Positions 1 through 8,973 are shown, counted from the first letter of the stretch. The stretch is DNA of 64,000 bases from Novosphingobium sp. MW5 (GCA_025938935.1 JAPCWB010000001.1:2170001-2234000), one strand, 5' to 3'. Notes: generated by a model from the letters alone, not told the origin. Numbers and translations: made by a program.

Positions 1-1056
1 CGCTACGATCACTACAACACCTTTGGCGGCACCACGAATCCTAACATCGGCCTGACGCTGAAGCCCGCATCGTGGCTGAAGGTCTTCGGCCACTGGGGTA
101 CGTCGTACAATGCGCCGACGGCATTCGACAAGTTGGGCATCGGCCTTGGCCGTGCCGGGGTGAACTACAGCACCACGGTCCGTCCCAACGTCGCAACGGG
201 CAAGTCCGACAACGGCCAAGGCACCTATTTCATCGTGCTCACGGGTGCGTCGCCGGCAGGTCTCAAGCCGCAGACGTCCAAGGCCTGGGCCGTCGGCTTT
301 GAAGCCACGCCGTTCGAAGGGATCAATTTCGGCGCGAATTTCTATTCGATCGATCTCAAGAACGCTCTGGGCAGCGTCAATCCTGCCAACAACGCGACCT
401 ACCAGACCAATCCGTCGGCCTACATCTACAACAACGAACTGACGGCTAACGGAAATGCTCTGTTCAACACGATCCTCGGGCAGCTGGCCAACGGGCCATC
501 GATTCTGACGCAGGTTGGCAGCGCGGCAAACGTTGCCATCCTGGTCGATACGCGCATTTCCAACATCAACAGCGCCAAGGTCGAAGGCGTGGACATGCAC
601 CTGAACTATGAAACCGATGTTCCTTTCGGCAGGCTCTCGTTCACGAACACGGCGATCCTGCGCACAAAGGCCATCCAGACCAACAGCGGTGCTACCACCA
701 ACGAGCTGGGCCATGGCCAGCCCCGCTTTACCTGGGTGTCGGGCTTCGGCATCCGTTCGGGTGGGTTCTCGTCGAAGATCACCTTGAACTACTCGGGCGT
801 GTACCGCGATAACAACACCAGCGTTGGCGGGGTCGAGGAACCGATCAATCCGTTTGTCATCACCAACCTCGCGCTAGGCTATGACTTCGCTGAATCGGAT
901 TCGGTCCTCAAGGGCCTGTCCCTGCGCGCGAATGTTGACAACCTGTTCGGCGTCGAACCGCAGCGGATTAAGCGCGGTATCGGCAGCAACGGCCTGTCCT
1001 ATGTCAACTGGACACTGGGCCGGGTGTTCAAGCTGGGCGCCACGTTCAAGTACTGA
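1..1056 (+). CDS. TonB-dependent outer-membrane receptor, C-terminal fragment
   Basis: The frame is open from the first base and runs about 351 residues to a stop, so the signal peptide and plug lie outside the window. What remains is beta-barrel sequence: alternating aromatic and polar strands, early text such as GLTLKPASWLKVFGHWGTSY, and a late segment 'LSLRANVDNLFGVEPQR' typical of the last TonB-receptor strands. It ends on an aromatic residue (LGATFKY), as barrel proteins do. It would import a ligand using TonB-ExbBD energy. A hairpin terminator follows, and a TetR gene starts about 140 bases downstream. The ligand cannot be inferred. The family call is firm; the protein is truncated only by the window edge. 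Confidence 0.93.
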   Translation, partial: RYDHYNTFGGTTNPNIGLTLKPASWLKVFGHWGTSYNAPTAFDKLGIGLGRAGVNYSTTVRPNVATGKSDNGQGTYFIVLTGASPAGLKPQTSKAWAVGFEATPFEGINFGANFYSIDLKNALGSVNPANNATYQTNPSAYIYNNELTANGNALFNTILGQLANGPSILTQVGSAANVAILVDTRISNINSAKVEGVDMHLNYETDVPFGRLSFTNTAILRTKAIQTNSGATTNELGHGQPRFTWVSGFGIRSGGFSSKITLNYSGVYRDNNTSVGGVEEPINPFVITNLALGYDFAESDSVLKGLSLRANVDNLFGVEPQRIKRGIGSNGLSYVNWTLGRVFKLGATFKY

Positions 1057-1082
1057 TCCTTCTCCAGGGATCGGCATGCAAG

Positions 1083-1114
1083 GCGGCCGGGGGGAAACCT
1101 CCGGCCGCTTTCGT
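1083..1114 (+). terminator. Rho-independent terminator after the TonB receptor
   Basis: An 8-bp GC-rich stem (GCGGCCGG pairing with CCGGCCGC around a gggg-aaacct loop) starts 27 bases after the stop codon and is followed by TTTCGTTT on the plus strand. Confidence 0.75.
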
Positions 1115-1170
1115 TTGACCAGTCCCATCCGTTTGATTTGCATCATCGCGCGGCTTGCGGCACTGGTTAG

Positions 1171-1186
1171 TCAACAGTGCTGTTGA
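1171..1186. promoter_or_regulatory. Perfect palindrome upstream of TetR gene, candidate operator
   Basis: TCAACAG-TG-CTGTTGA is a perfect 7+7 inverted repeat ending 13 bases before the start codon of the following TetR-family gene. TetR proteins usually bind palindromes of this size close to their own promoter, so self-regulation is the simplest inference. Confidence 0.45.
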
Positions 1187-1198
1187 TCAGTCTTGAGG

Positions 1199-1876
1199 AT
1201 GATGATGCCGGGGCAGGTAGTGAAGATGACACGGCGACCGCGCGATCCGGTGGCGACGCGTGAGGCGATCCTTGAGGCGGCGGCTAGCCGGCTTGCCCAT
1301 GCCGGGCCGGAAGGGGTCAGCCTGTCCGAGGTGGCCCATGCCGCCGGGGTCAATCGCGGTACGGCCTACCAGCATTTCGAAACCCGTGAGAACCTGATTG
1401 CGGCGACGGTGCAGTGGGTTTCCGACAAGCTTTTCCGCGCCGTATTCGGTGATCCCGAAACGATCGGCGAGCGGCAAGTGGAGGAGGTCGATCCCTCCGA
1501 CCTTACGGACCGCCTCGCCAGTTTCGCCATGGCCAACCCGGAACTGTGCCGCGTCTGGCTGCTGCAGGTGCTGGCATCGCCGGATCCTTCCGCCGATCCG
1601 TTCTGGCGCGAATATGTCGGCTCGATGGGCCGCTTTGCCGATACCGATCTGGCGCAGCAGGGGATCGACGTTGAGGTTCTGTCGGTGATCGTGCTCTCCG
1701 GCTCGGTCATGTGGCCGGTCTGGGCCAGTGCCCACGCGCAGGACGGGGCGGAGCGCGGAGACCTCGCCCGGCGCTTCGCGCGCGAGTGCCTGCGCCTGTC
1801 GATGTACGGATCGATGCAGTCCGCGCGCTTCCCGCAGATTGCCGAACGGCTCACTGCGGCATCGCCTGAACGATAG
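1199..1876 (+). CDS. TetR/AcrR family transcriptional regulator
   Basis: This is a repressor-type protein of about 225 residues. The N-terminal helix-turn-helix is clear: 'TREAILEAAASRLAHAGPEG' leads into 'VSLSEVAHAAGVNRGTAYQHF', the usual TetR recognition helix. The rest is the variable ligand-binding helical domain. The start is uncertain: three consecutive ATGs lie at the chosen start, a TTG lies 6 bases upstream, and an ATG followed by TRRPRDP lies 27 bases downstream. A palindrome sits just upstream. The gene is followed 102 bases later by the zinc-independent reductase/ligase pair, which it may control together with the preceding receptor. The ligand is unknown. Confidence 0.88.
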   Translation: MMMPGQVVKMTRRPRDPVATREAILEAAASRLAHAGPEGVSLSEVAHAAGVNRGTAYQHFETRENLIAATVQWVSDKLFRAVFGDPETIGERQVEEVDPSDLTDRLASFAMANPELCRVWLLQVLASPDPSADPFWREYVGSMGRFADTDLAQQGIDVEVLSVIVLSGSVMWPVWASAHAQDGAERGDLARRFARECLRLSMYGSMQSARFPQIAERLTAASPER

Positions 1877-1978
1877 CATGGCCTGCGCCATTGCCAGCGG
1901 CGCGACAAAGCCGTTTTGAGAAGCCCGAGACATTCAATCGAAACGCCGCGTGCAGCGGTGCAAGCAAGGACCAGACCC

Positions 1979-2965
1979 ATGTTTTCCGCGATCGTGATCG
2001 ACAAGACCGACGAAGGCCAGACCGTTGCCGTGCAGCAGCTCGACGAAGCCGCGCTGCCCGAAGGCGATGTGACTATCGACGTTGCCTTCTCGACGCTGAA
2101 CTACAAGGACGGCCTAGCCATTACCGGCAAGGGTCCGGTCGTGCGCAAGTTCCCGATGGTGCCGGGTATCGACCTCGTCGGCACGGTCAGCGAAAGCAGC
2201 AATGCGAACTTTGCCGCTGGCGACACCGTCGTGCTCAACGGCTGGGGCGTGGGCGAGGGCCACTGGGGCGGCCTGTCGCAGAAGGCACGGCTCAAGGGTG
2301 ACTGGCTGATCAAGCTGCCCGCCGGCTTTACTGGCGAGCAGGCGATGGCCATCGGCACCGCCGGCTATACCGCCGCGCTCTGCGTAGATGCGCTGGTGAA
2401 CCATGGCGTGACGCCGGACCAGGGCGAAGTCCTCGTCACCGGCGCGACTGGCGGCGTGGGCTCGGTGGCCGTTGCGCTGCTCGCCAAGGCGGGCTTCAAC
2501 GTCGCCGCGTCCTCGGGCAAGGCTTCGGAAGCCGAATACCTCACCAAGCTTGGCGCGACGACGATCATCGACCGCGCCGAACTCTCCGCCCCCGGCAAGC
2601 CGTTCCAGCGTGAGCGCTGGGCTGGCGTAGTCGACTCAGTCGGCAGCCACACGCTGGCCAATGCCATCGCTGCGACCAAGTATCGCGGCGCGGTTGCTGC
2701 TTGCGGACTGGCGCAGGGGTCGGACCTCGCGACCACCGTCATGCCGTTCATCCTGCGCGGCGTCGCGCTGCTCGGCGTGGATTCGGTCAATTGCCCGATC
2801 GGCCCGCGCATGGCCGCCTGGGACCGTCTCGCCGGCGATCTCGACAAGGACCTGCTGGCGCTCATCGGCAGCCAGACCATCGGTCTCGCCGAAGCCATCC
2901 AGACCGCCGCCGACCTGATCGACGGCAAGGTCCGTGGCCGCGTCGTGGTTGACGTCAACCGCTGA
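1979..2965 (+). CDS. Medium-chain reductase, YhdH/AcuI-type (acrylyl-CoA reductase-like)
   Basis: The 328-residue protein belongs to the quinone-oxidoreductase branch of the MDR superfamily. The N-terminal GroES-like domain has 'STLNYKDGLAITGKG' (about residues 38-52). The NADPH-binding Rossmann domain has 'VLVTGATGGVGSVAVALLAK' near residue 150. No catalytic or structural zinc cysteine cluster is visible. Characterised AcuI/YhdH members reduce acrylyl-CoA to propionyl-CoA, so a role in reducing a short enoyl-CoA intermediate is plausible. I chose the ATG at MFSAIVIDK because homologous sequence begins there; longer in-frame codons upstream lack family similarity. The ligase gene begins 16 bases after its stop, so the two are probably co-transcribed. 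Confidence 0.85.
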   Translation: MFSAIVIDKTDEGQTVAVQQLDEAALPEGDVTIDVAFSTLNYKDGLAITGKGPVVRKFPMVPGIDLVGTVSESSNANFAAGDTVVLNGWGVGEGHWGGLSQKARLKGDWLIKLPAGFTGEQAMAIGTAGYTAALCVDALVNHGVTPDQGEVLVTGATGGVGSVAVALLAKAGFNVAASSGKASEAEYLTKLGATTIIDRAELSAPGKPFQRERWAGVVDSVGSHTLANAIAATKYRGAVAACGLAQGSDLATTVMPFILRGVALLGVDSVNCPIGPRMAAWDRLAGDLDKDLLALIGSQTIGLAEAIQTAADLIDGKVRGRVVVDVNR

Positions 2966-2981
2966 GCGGGGAGGACTGACC

Positions 2982-4688
2982 GTGGCGGCACCGCGCGCGA
3001 TTCTGGACGAAAGCGGACTTTCGATCTCGCGCGGCATCCCGCTGGGCGAGGAAGAGGGCATCGGCCCGCTCACCCTTGGCGGCTACGTTCGCGAGATTGC
3101 CCGCCGTTATGGGCCGAGCGAAGCGGCGGTCATCCATCTGGATGGCAAGGCCTATCGCTGGACCTATGACGAATTGCTCGAACGCGCGATGGAAGTCGCG
3201 CGGTCGCTTGTCGCCTGCGGGGTAGGGCGCGGCACGCGGGTGGGCATCCTCGCCACGAACCGTCTGGAATTCCTCTCCTGCGCGTTCGGGACCGCACTCG
3301 CCGGCGGCATTGCCACGACCATATCCACCTTCTTCACCGCTGCCGAACTGGAAGTGGTGCTGAAAGAGAGCGGCTGCTCGGTCCTGCTGCTTGAACGCCA
3401 CGTCCTCAAGAAGGACTTCGCGCAGATGCTGATCGACATCGAACCGTCGATCGCCAACGCCACCCCGGGCACCCTTGCCTCGGAGAAGCTTCCTTTCCTG
3501 ACCCATGCCGCCGTGATCGATAGCGACACAGGCCTGGGCGGCATCGAGGGCTGGTCCAGCTTCCTCGGCACCGGCAAGTCGGTCAATCCGTCCGTCGTTC
3601 ATGCCCGCGCCGACGCTGTGGTGCCGAGCGATCCGGGCGTTCTATTCTTCTCTTCAGGCTCGACCGGCAAGGTGAAGGGCATCCTCTCGGCCCACCGCGG
3701 TGTGTGCCTGCAGCTATGGCGCTGGGCGCAGTGGTATGATCTCACGATTCCGCCGCGCACATGGTCGGCAAACGGCTTCTTCTGGTCGGGTAATTTCGCC
3801 ATGGCGCTTGGCGGCACGCTTTCGTCCGGCGGCTCGCTGCTGCTGCAACGCTGGTTCGATGCTGGCGAGGCGCTGGCGCTGATGGAGGCCGAGAAAGGGA
3901 CCATGGTGCTGGCCTGGCCGCACCAGTGGCAGCAGCTGATCGAGGCACCGAACTATGCGGACGTCGACCTCTCGGCGCTCTATTACATCGACCGGGATAC
4001 ACCGCTGGCGCAGCACCCAAGCGTCAACAGCGTGTGGAAGGAACCCTTCCACGCCTACGGCAATACCGAGACGTTCACGCTGATTTCGACCTACCCGGCC
4101 AATACGCCCGAGGAAGTCACGCTTGGCAGCCACGGATTGCCGACCGCGGGGGCAACGATCAAGATTGTCGACCCGATGACTGGCGTGACCATGCCGCTGG
4201 GCGAACGTGGCGAAATCGCGGTCAAGGGACCGACGCTGATGCTCGGCTACATCGGTGTGCCGCTGGCGGATTCGCTCGATGACGAAGGTTTTCTGCGCTG
4301 CGGTGACGGCGGCTATATCGACGCCGAGGGCCGCCTGTGGTGGGAAGGGCGCCTCAACGACATCATCAAGACTGGCGGGGCCAATGTCTCGCCGATCGAG
4401 ATCGACGATCACCTGCGCGACTGCCCGGGAGTGAAGGTCGCCAAGACGGTGGGCGTGCCGGATGACCTGCTGGGCGAACTGGTGGTCACTTGCGTGGTGG
4501 CTCATGACGGTGCGAGCGTGAGCGAAGGCGACGTGCAGGCCTATGCCAAAACCAAGCTCGCCAGCTACAAGGTGCCGCGCCGGGTGCTGTTCTTTGCCGA
4601 GGACGAGCTGGAGACCACCGGCAGCGCCAAGATCAAGACAGCGGAACTGAAGAAGCTGGCGACGGACAGGCTGGCGGCTGAGCGCTAG
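2982..4688 (+). CDS. AMP-forming acyl-CoA synthetase/ligase
   Basis: The 568-residue ANL-superfamily enzyme should activate a carboxylic acid to an acyl-adenylate and then to the CoA thioester. The P-loop motif 'FFSSGSTGKVKGIL' lies near residue 221, the A5 motif 'YGNTETFT' near 360, and the C-terminal catalytic lysine in 'TTGSAKIKTAEL' near 548. The start is GTG, preceded by GGGGAGGA at proper spacing; in-frame codons further upstream overlap the reductase gene. Its 3' end overlaps the convergent cupin gene by 4 bases. The acid specificity cannot be read from the sequence; the preceding enoyl reductase suggests a shared acyl-CoA pathway. Confidence 0.88.
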   Translation: MAAPRAILDESGLSISRGIPLGEEEGIGPLTLGGYVREIARRYGPSEAAVIHLDGKAYRWTYDELLERAMEVARSLVACGVGRGTRVGILATNRLEFLSCAFGTALAGGIATTISTFFTAAELEVVLKESGCSVLLLERHVLKKDFAQMLIDIEPSIANATPGTLASEKLPFLTHAAVIDSDTGLGGIEGWSSFLGTGKSVNPSVVHARADAVVPSDPGVLFFSSGSTGKVKGILSAHRGVCLQLWRWAQWYDLTIPPRTWSANGFFWSGNFAMALGGTLSSGGSLLLQRWFDAGEALALMEAEKGTMVLAWPHQWQQLIEAPNYADVDLSALYYIDRDTPLAQHPSVNSVWKEPFHAYGNTETFTLISTYPANTPEEVTLGSHGLPTAGATIKIVDPMTGVTMPLGERGEIAVKGPTLMLGYIGVPLADSLDDEGFLRCGDGGYIDAEGRLWWEGRLNDIIKTGGANVSPIEIDDHLRDCPGVKVAKTVGVPDDLLGELVVTCVVAHDGASVSEGDVQAYAKTKLASYKVPRRVLFFAEDELETTGSAKIKTAELKKLATDRLAAER

Positions 4689-5140
4689 GGTATTTCGATC
4701 CCCGATGGCGCGCGCGCCTGCGCGGGCCACGCGAGCTTCGCCAGCTTCAGCTTTTCCAGCGCCTTGTGCCACCATTTCACATTGCGACTGCGGATGCGGA
4801 TGTCGAAGCGGTCCTTGTCGCGGAATTCGAGCACTTCCACGCCCTCCGGCCCCGGCGTGTAGATATAGGGCGTGTTGGCGTCGATGTAGAAGCCGTCACC
4901 CGGGCCAAGCTCCTGCGTGCCGATCCGCAGCGATCCCGCGACGATGTAGTACAGGCACGGGGTCGAATGGCTGTGCAGCGGCAGGGGAAAGCCGCTCTTG
5001 AACCAGGCGTAGGACAGGCTGAACCCACCGGGACGCCGATAGAGCACACGCAGCTTGCTGCCATCCAGCATGCCTTCATCGACCAGCGCCATGCTGGCTT
5101 CGCCCATTGCATCGGAAATCGTCCCGTCAGCATACATCAT
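4685..5140 (-). CDS. Cupin-fold protein
   Basis: This is a 151-residue single-domain cupin. Cupin motif 1 is recognisable as 'SGFPLPLHSHSTPCLYYIVAG', with HxH but without the usual glutamate, and motif 2 as 'LGPGDGFYIDANTPYIYTPG'. The metal site is therefore incomplete, and a binding or regulatory rather than catalytic role is possible. The gene is divergent from a MarR gene. In-frame sense codons (PGKGPSPFEVFRARDAADFE and onward) continue 23 codons upstream of the chosen ATG to a TAG with no standard start codon, and they look protein-like. The start is therefore less certain than usual. Confidence 0.72.
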   Translation of the reverse strand: MMYADGTISDAMGEASMALVDEGMLDGSKLRVLYRRPGGFSLSYAWFKSGFPLPLHSHSTPCLYYIVAGSLRIGTQELGPGDGFYIDANTPYIYTPGPEGVEVLEFRDKDRFDIRIRSRNVKWWHKALEKLKLAKLAWPAQARAPSGIEIP

Positions 5141-5262
5141 GCCGGATTTCTCGAAGTCCGCGGCATCGCGCGCGCGGAAGACCTCAAAGGGGGAGGGGCC
5201 TTTACCGGGCTATCGGACACGGACGCTCTCCTGCAACAATCAGCGTGGTTGAATTATGCTGG

Positions 5263-5286
5263 AATATAGTGAGCATTGCTATTATT
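5263..5286. promoter_or_regulatory. Imperfect inverted repeat between cupin and MarR genes, candidate operator
   Basis: AATATAG and CTATTATT flank a 9-base centre 9 bases upstream of the MarR start codon, in the AT-rich divergent region. MarR proteins usually bind such short AT-rich inverted repeats in their own promoters. The match is imperfect, so this is only a candidate. Confidence 0.25.
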
Positions 5287-5294
5287 GACCAGCT

Positions 5295-5717
5295 ATGGAT
5301 GAGAACATTGCCATGCTGATGGCCCAGGTGTCACGCCTGATGCGCCGCGCCTTTGACGAAAAGGCGCGCCTGCTCGGCATGACCCGCCCGCAATGGCAGG
5401 TGATTTCGATCCTCTCGGCGCACGAGGGGATCAATCAGGGTGGCCTTGCCGAAATCCTTGAGGTTGAGCCGATCACTCTCGGCCGCATGATCGATCGCCT
5501 GCAGGAAGCAGCCCTGGTCGAGCGCCACCCCGATCCGGCGGACCGGCGCGCCTGGCGCCTGCACCTGACCGTCAAGGCACAGGAGCTGCTGGAGCAGTTG
5601 CGCCCGCTAGCCAACGACACGATGGACGCGGCGCAAGAGGGCTTGTCTCAAGCGGACAAAGACAGCCTGATACAGGCGATGAAGATCATGCGCGCAAATC
5701 TAACGCGCAAGGGATGA
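5295..5717 (+). CDS. MarR family transcriptional regulator
   Basis: This is a 140-residue winged-helix dimeric regulator. The order is N-terminal dimerisation helix, 'MTRPQWQVISILSAHEGI', the recognition segment 'LAEILEVEPITLGRMIDRLQ', and the wing 'ALVERHPDPADRRAWRLHLT', with the DRR signature of MarR proteins. It is divergent from the cupin gene and upstream of the SDR/aldehyde dehydrogenase pair, so it could control either. MarR proteins generally sense small aromatic or acyl ligands; the ligand here is unknown. Confidence 0.92.
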   Translation: MDENIAMLMAQVSRLMRRAFDEKARLLGMTRPQWQVISILSAHEGINQGGLAEILEVEPITLGRMIDRLQEAALVERHPDPADRRAWRLHLTVKAQELLEQLRPLANDTMDAAQEGLSQADKDSLIQAMKIMRANLTRKG

Positions 5718-5851
5718 TCGTTCCAAGTCTATGAAATTGCGGTGTTACCTCCTTTCACGGGGGAACAATCGCGCGCGCGATACGCAAGGCCCTTGTCTGC
5801 ACTCAGGCTTATTGCGAAGCCACCCGCATAGCAGAGAGGATTGTACCTGAC

Positions 5852-6601
5852 GTGGGCAAGATCATCGCCATTACCGGTGCCGGAGACGGCCTTGGCCGTG
5901 CGCTCGCACGCCGTTTTGCCAGGGATGGGGATACCTGCATCTTGCTTGGTCGGACGAAGTCCAAGATTGATGCCGTGGCGGCCGAACTGGGCGATGCCCA
6001 CATGGCGGTCGAATGCGACGTGCGCGATCCTCAGTCGGTGGAAGCCGCTTTCGCCGCAATTGCCGCGCGCTTCCCGAAGATCGATGTGCTGATCAACAAT
6101 GCCGCAATCTTTGAGCCTTTTACCCTTGCCGAAGTGCGGCCCGACCAGATCCAGCTTCAGATCGAGACCAACCTGTCCGGCCCGATCTATTGCAGCCACG
6201 CCGCCCTGCCGCTGCTGCGCGGGGGCGGGCAGATCATCAACGTGACCAGCGAGAGCGCGCCCCTCAAGATGCCGATGCTCTGGCTCTATGCCGGCACCAA
6301 GACCGCCCTCGAATTCATGTCGGAGATGTGGATGCGCGAGCTTGAGGATGAGGGCGTGCGCGTCACCATCGTCCGCTGCGGCCAGATGATGGATGAGACG
6401 AAGACCGGGTCCAGCTGGGAACCGGACGTTGCCATGCGGTTCGGCATGGCCAATGCCAAGGTCGGCATCAACCTGCGCGAACGTGGCATCTCACACTACA
6501 ACTCTGTGGCCGATCGCTTTCGCGCGATCCTCGATACTCCGCCCGATCTGCAGGTGCCGATGGTCTGGATGGCCTCGGTTCCCAATCCCAAGCAATCCTA
6601 A
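5852..6601 (+). CDS. SDR family oxidoreductase
   Basis: The classical short-chain dehydrogenase has 249 residues. The nucleotide-binding motif is 'ITGAGDGLGRALARRF' at residues 7-22, the NNAA motif follows in 'VLINNAAIF', and the catalytic pair is in 'LYAGTKTALEF' (YxxxK). The start is GTG, with GAGAGGA 11 bases upstream. It lies 15 bases before the aldehyde dehydrogenase gene. Together they could oxidise an alcohol to an aldehyde and on to an acid, although the SDR substrate is not identifiable. Confidence 0.88.
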   Translation: MGKIIAITGAGDGLGRALARRFARDGDTCILLGRTKSKIDAVAAELGDAHMAVECDVRDPQSVEAAFAAIAARFPKIDVLINNAAIFEPFTLAEVRPDQIQLQIETNLSGPIYCSHAALPLLRGGGQIINVTSESAPLKMPMLWLYAGTKTALEFMSEMWMRELEDEGVRVTIVRCGQMMDETKTGSSWEPDVAMRFGMANAKVGINLRERGISHYNSVADRFRAILDTPPDLQVPMVWMASVPNPKQS

Positions 6602-6616
6602 GACAGGACTGATTTC

Positions 6617-8092
6617 ATGACCACCCTTACACCCGCCCGCCTGTTCATCGACGGCGAGTTGCGCGATGCCGCCGGCGGCAAGACCTATGGCGTAATCAGC
6701 CCCTGGACCGACGCCCCGTGCAACACCGCAGCCGACGCCTCGGTCGACGACGTCAACGAAGCTATCGCCGCTGCCCGGCGTGCCTTTGACACCACCGACT
6801 GGTCGCACGACAGCAACCGCCAGAAGCGGCTCGAAATCTGCACGAAGTACCTCGAGCTGTTCAAGGCGAACTTCCAGCGCCTCGCCGACATTGCCGTGCT
6901 TGAAGGCGGCTGTGCGCGCGGTTCGGTTAACCGCGAACAGGTCGCCATGGCGCTCGCCGGCTGGCAGGATTACCTCGATTGCTTCCCGCGGGTTGAGTGG
7001 GAGCGCGATTACGGCACGCGCGAGGTCTGGGGCATCAAGAACGTCCGCCGCTCCTATCACGAACCAATCGGCGTGGTGGGTGCCATCACTCCGTGGAATG
7101 CGCCGCTTTACGTCAACGTGGGCAAGGTCGTCGCGGCGCTGCTCGCCGGCTGTACAGTTATCCTCAAGCCTGCGCCGGACACTCCGAGCATGGGCGCCAT
7201 CTTCGGTGAACTCGCCAATGAAGCCGGCGTCCCCAAGGGCGTGCTGAACGTGGTCTTCGGCGCCGATCCGGCCCTGGCGGGCGAAATGCTCGTCACCGAT
7301 CCGCGCGTTGACCTGATCAGCTTCACCGGCTCCACCGCGGTCGGCAAGCGCATCATGCAACAGGGTGCCGAAAGCCTGAAGCGCGTGTTCCTCGAACTCG
7401 GCGGCAAGTCCGCGCGCATCGTGCTTGAGGACGATCCGATGTTCGCCCGCAACGTCGCCATGGGCATGCTGGTCAACCATGCCGGGCAGGGCTGCGCCGT
7501 GCAGTCGCGCCTGCTGGTGCACCGCAGCCGGTACGAGGAAGCCAAGGCGATCCTCAAGGCGACTTACGAAGGCTATGCCGACAAGTGGGGCGAACAGGAA
7601 AACCCCGAGCACACCATGGGCCCGGTGGTGAACCGCAAGCAGTACGAGCGCGTGCTTGGCCTGATCGAGGTCGGCAAGCAGGAAGCTACCCTGCTCGCCG
7701 GCGGCAATGCCCGGCCTGACAAGGGGCCCGGCTACCTCATTGAGCCGACCTGCTTTGTCGACGTGACCAATGACATGCGGATCGCCCAGGAAGAAATCTT
7801 CGGGCCGGTCGTCGTGGTCATTCCCTTCGACGACGATGAGGATGCGATCCGCATCGCCAATGACAGCGCCTATGGCCTTTCGGGCGGCGTCTGCACCGGC
7901 GACGTCGAGCGCGGCCTGAAGATCGCGCGCCGCATCCACACCGGCACCTTCTCGATCAACAACGGCATGTGCATCTCGGGCGACTTGCCTTTCGGCGGCG
8001 TCAAGGCTAGCGGCGTCGGCCGCGAGTGGGGCGTCGAAGGGATCGAGGAATATCTCGAGCCCAAGCTGGTCGCCATCGGCAGCTTTGGTTGA
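6617..8092 (+). CDS. NAD(P)-dependent aldehyde dehydrogenase
   Basis: The full-length ALDH has 491 residues. The cofactor region 'ITPWNAPLYVNVGKVVAALL' and 'FTGSTAVGKRI' are present, followed by the general-base glutamate in 'LELGGKSARIV' (about residue 260) and the catalytic cysteine in 'GQGCAVQSR' (about 292). The C-terminal 'LPFGGVKASGVGREWG' is standard. It should convert an aldehyde to the carboxylate. It follows an SDR gene after 15 bases and precedes a TetR gene after 16 bases, so the three probably form one unit regulated by the TetR or the upstream MarR. Confidence 0.94.
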   Translation: MTTLTPARLFIDGELRDAAGGKTYGVISPWTDAPCNTAADASVDDVNEAIAAARRAFDTTDWSHDSNRQKRLEICTKYLELFKANFQRLADIAVLEGGCARGSVNREQVAMALAGWQDYLDCFPRVEWERDYGTREVWGIKNVRRSYHEPIGVVGAITPWNAPLYVNVGKVVAALLAGCTVILKPAPDTPSMGAIFGELANEAGVPKGVLNVVFGADPALAGEMLVTDPRVDLISFTGSTAVGKRIMQQGAESLKRVFLELGGKSARIVLEDDPMFARNVAMGMLVNHAGQGCAVQSRLLVHRSRYEEAKAILKATYEGYADKWGEQENPEHTMGPVVNRKQYERVLGLIEVGKQEATLLAGGNARPDKGPGYLIEPTCFVDVTNDMRIAQEEIFGPVVVVIPFDDDEDAIRIANDSAYGLSGGVCTGDVERGLKIARRIHTGTFSINNGMCISGDLPFGGVKASGVGREWGVEGIEEYLEPKLVAIGSFG

Positions 8093-8108
8093 TTGAAGGA
8101 CGGTAAGC

Positions 8109-8837
8109 ATGGGGGCAGCACTCAAGGCACCTGAGCCAGAAACCGGCAAATCCGGTTCGCTGCCCATTGCTTTCGGTGAGGCCGACGTCAGCCACAACCT
8201 CAACGGTCAGAAGCTCGGCCGCAAGGGCCGGGCAACGCGTGAGCGGATCCTCGCAGCGGCGGCCGAACTGATTGCCGAGGGCGGCGAAGTGCCGATCTCG
8301 CTCAGTGCCGTGGCGCGCCGGGCGAACCTTGGCATGACCTCGCTCTATCTCTATTTCACCGACCTCACCGAGCTGCTGCTCGCCGTGCTGCGTCCAGTGA
8401 TGGAGGATGCGACCGACGGCTATTTCCGCCAGCTGGGCGAATATTGGCCCGATAGCGAGCTGGAAGAACGGTGCCGCAGCTTCGTTCAGGCCTATTTCGA
8501 TTTCTGGACCAAGCACAGCCGGGTGCTCCACCTGCGCAACAACATGGCTGACCAGTACGACGAGCGCATGATGGCCGCCCGCGTGCGCACTGCGCAGCCG
8601 ACTATTCTCCTGATGCGCAAGCAGATGGCGCTCCCGGGCGGAGAGCCCACGCCCGAGGCGGCAAGCATGGCCTCGGTGCTGATGACCGGACTGGAACGCG
8701 CCGTCACCGTCGCCACCGATACGGTCACTCCGGCGGTAATCGAGCGCCAGTTCGGCCCGCGGAACAACAATGTGGTCGATCCGCTGACCCGCCTTCTCGT
8801 GCTTGCCGTGCGCGATTGCCGCCAGAACGCGGCCTGA
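8109..8837 (+). CDS. TetR/AcrR family transcriptional regulator
   Basis: This is a 242-residue regulator with a roughly 40-residue unstructured N-terminus before the DNA-binding domain. The helix-turn-helix lies at about residues 40-90: 'ATRERILAAAAELIAEGGEV' then 'ISLSAVARRANLGMTSLYLY'. A purine-rich AAGGACGG precedes the ATG. It is the last gene of the SDR-ALDH unit and ends convergent to the large TonB receptor gene. The ligand is unknown. Confidence 0.9.
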   Translation: MGAALKAPEPETGKSGSLPIAFGEADVSHNLNGQKLGRKGRATRERILAAAAELIAEGGEVPISLSAVARRANLGMTSLYLYFTDLTELLLAVLRPVMEDATDGYFRQLGEYWPDSELEERCRSFVQAYFDFWTKHSRVLHLRNNMADQYDERMMAARVRTAQPTILLMRKQMALPGGEPTPEAASMASVLMTGLERAVTVATDTVTPAVIERQFGPRNNNVVDPLTRLLVLAVRDCRQNAA

Positions 8838-8913
8838 TTCCTCTATCGGCTATCCTTCGGCGAGCGTCGGCTGGTCAAAGGTAGCGCGCGCCAGAATTCC
8901 AGACCCACAAACC

Positions 8914-8947
8914 AAAAGGGCGGACCGCTTTCGCAGCCCGCCCCTTT
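8914..8947 (-). terminator. Hairpin terminator for the TonB receptor on the minus strand
   Basis: Read on the minus strand, AAAGGGGCGG pairs with CCGCCCTTTT around a short loop containing GCGAAAGC. It lies 27 bases past the receptor stop codon. The plus-strand TetR transcript could also use it. Confidence 0.65.
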
Positions 8948-8973
8948 GTCTTGGCGCTTGAGGCGTCAGGCGA

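Noticed and set aside
5210..5212. TAG upstream of the cupin as a recoded stop
   Set aside because: There is no start codon or clear coding text further upstream, and no sign of pyrrolysine genes in the window.
6491..8203. 570-codon open frame on the minus strand
   Set aside because: It lies antisense to the aldehyde dehydrogenase, which has all catalytic motifs; high G+C makes such antisense frames open by chance.
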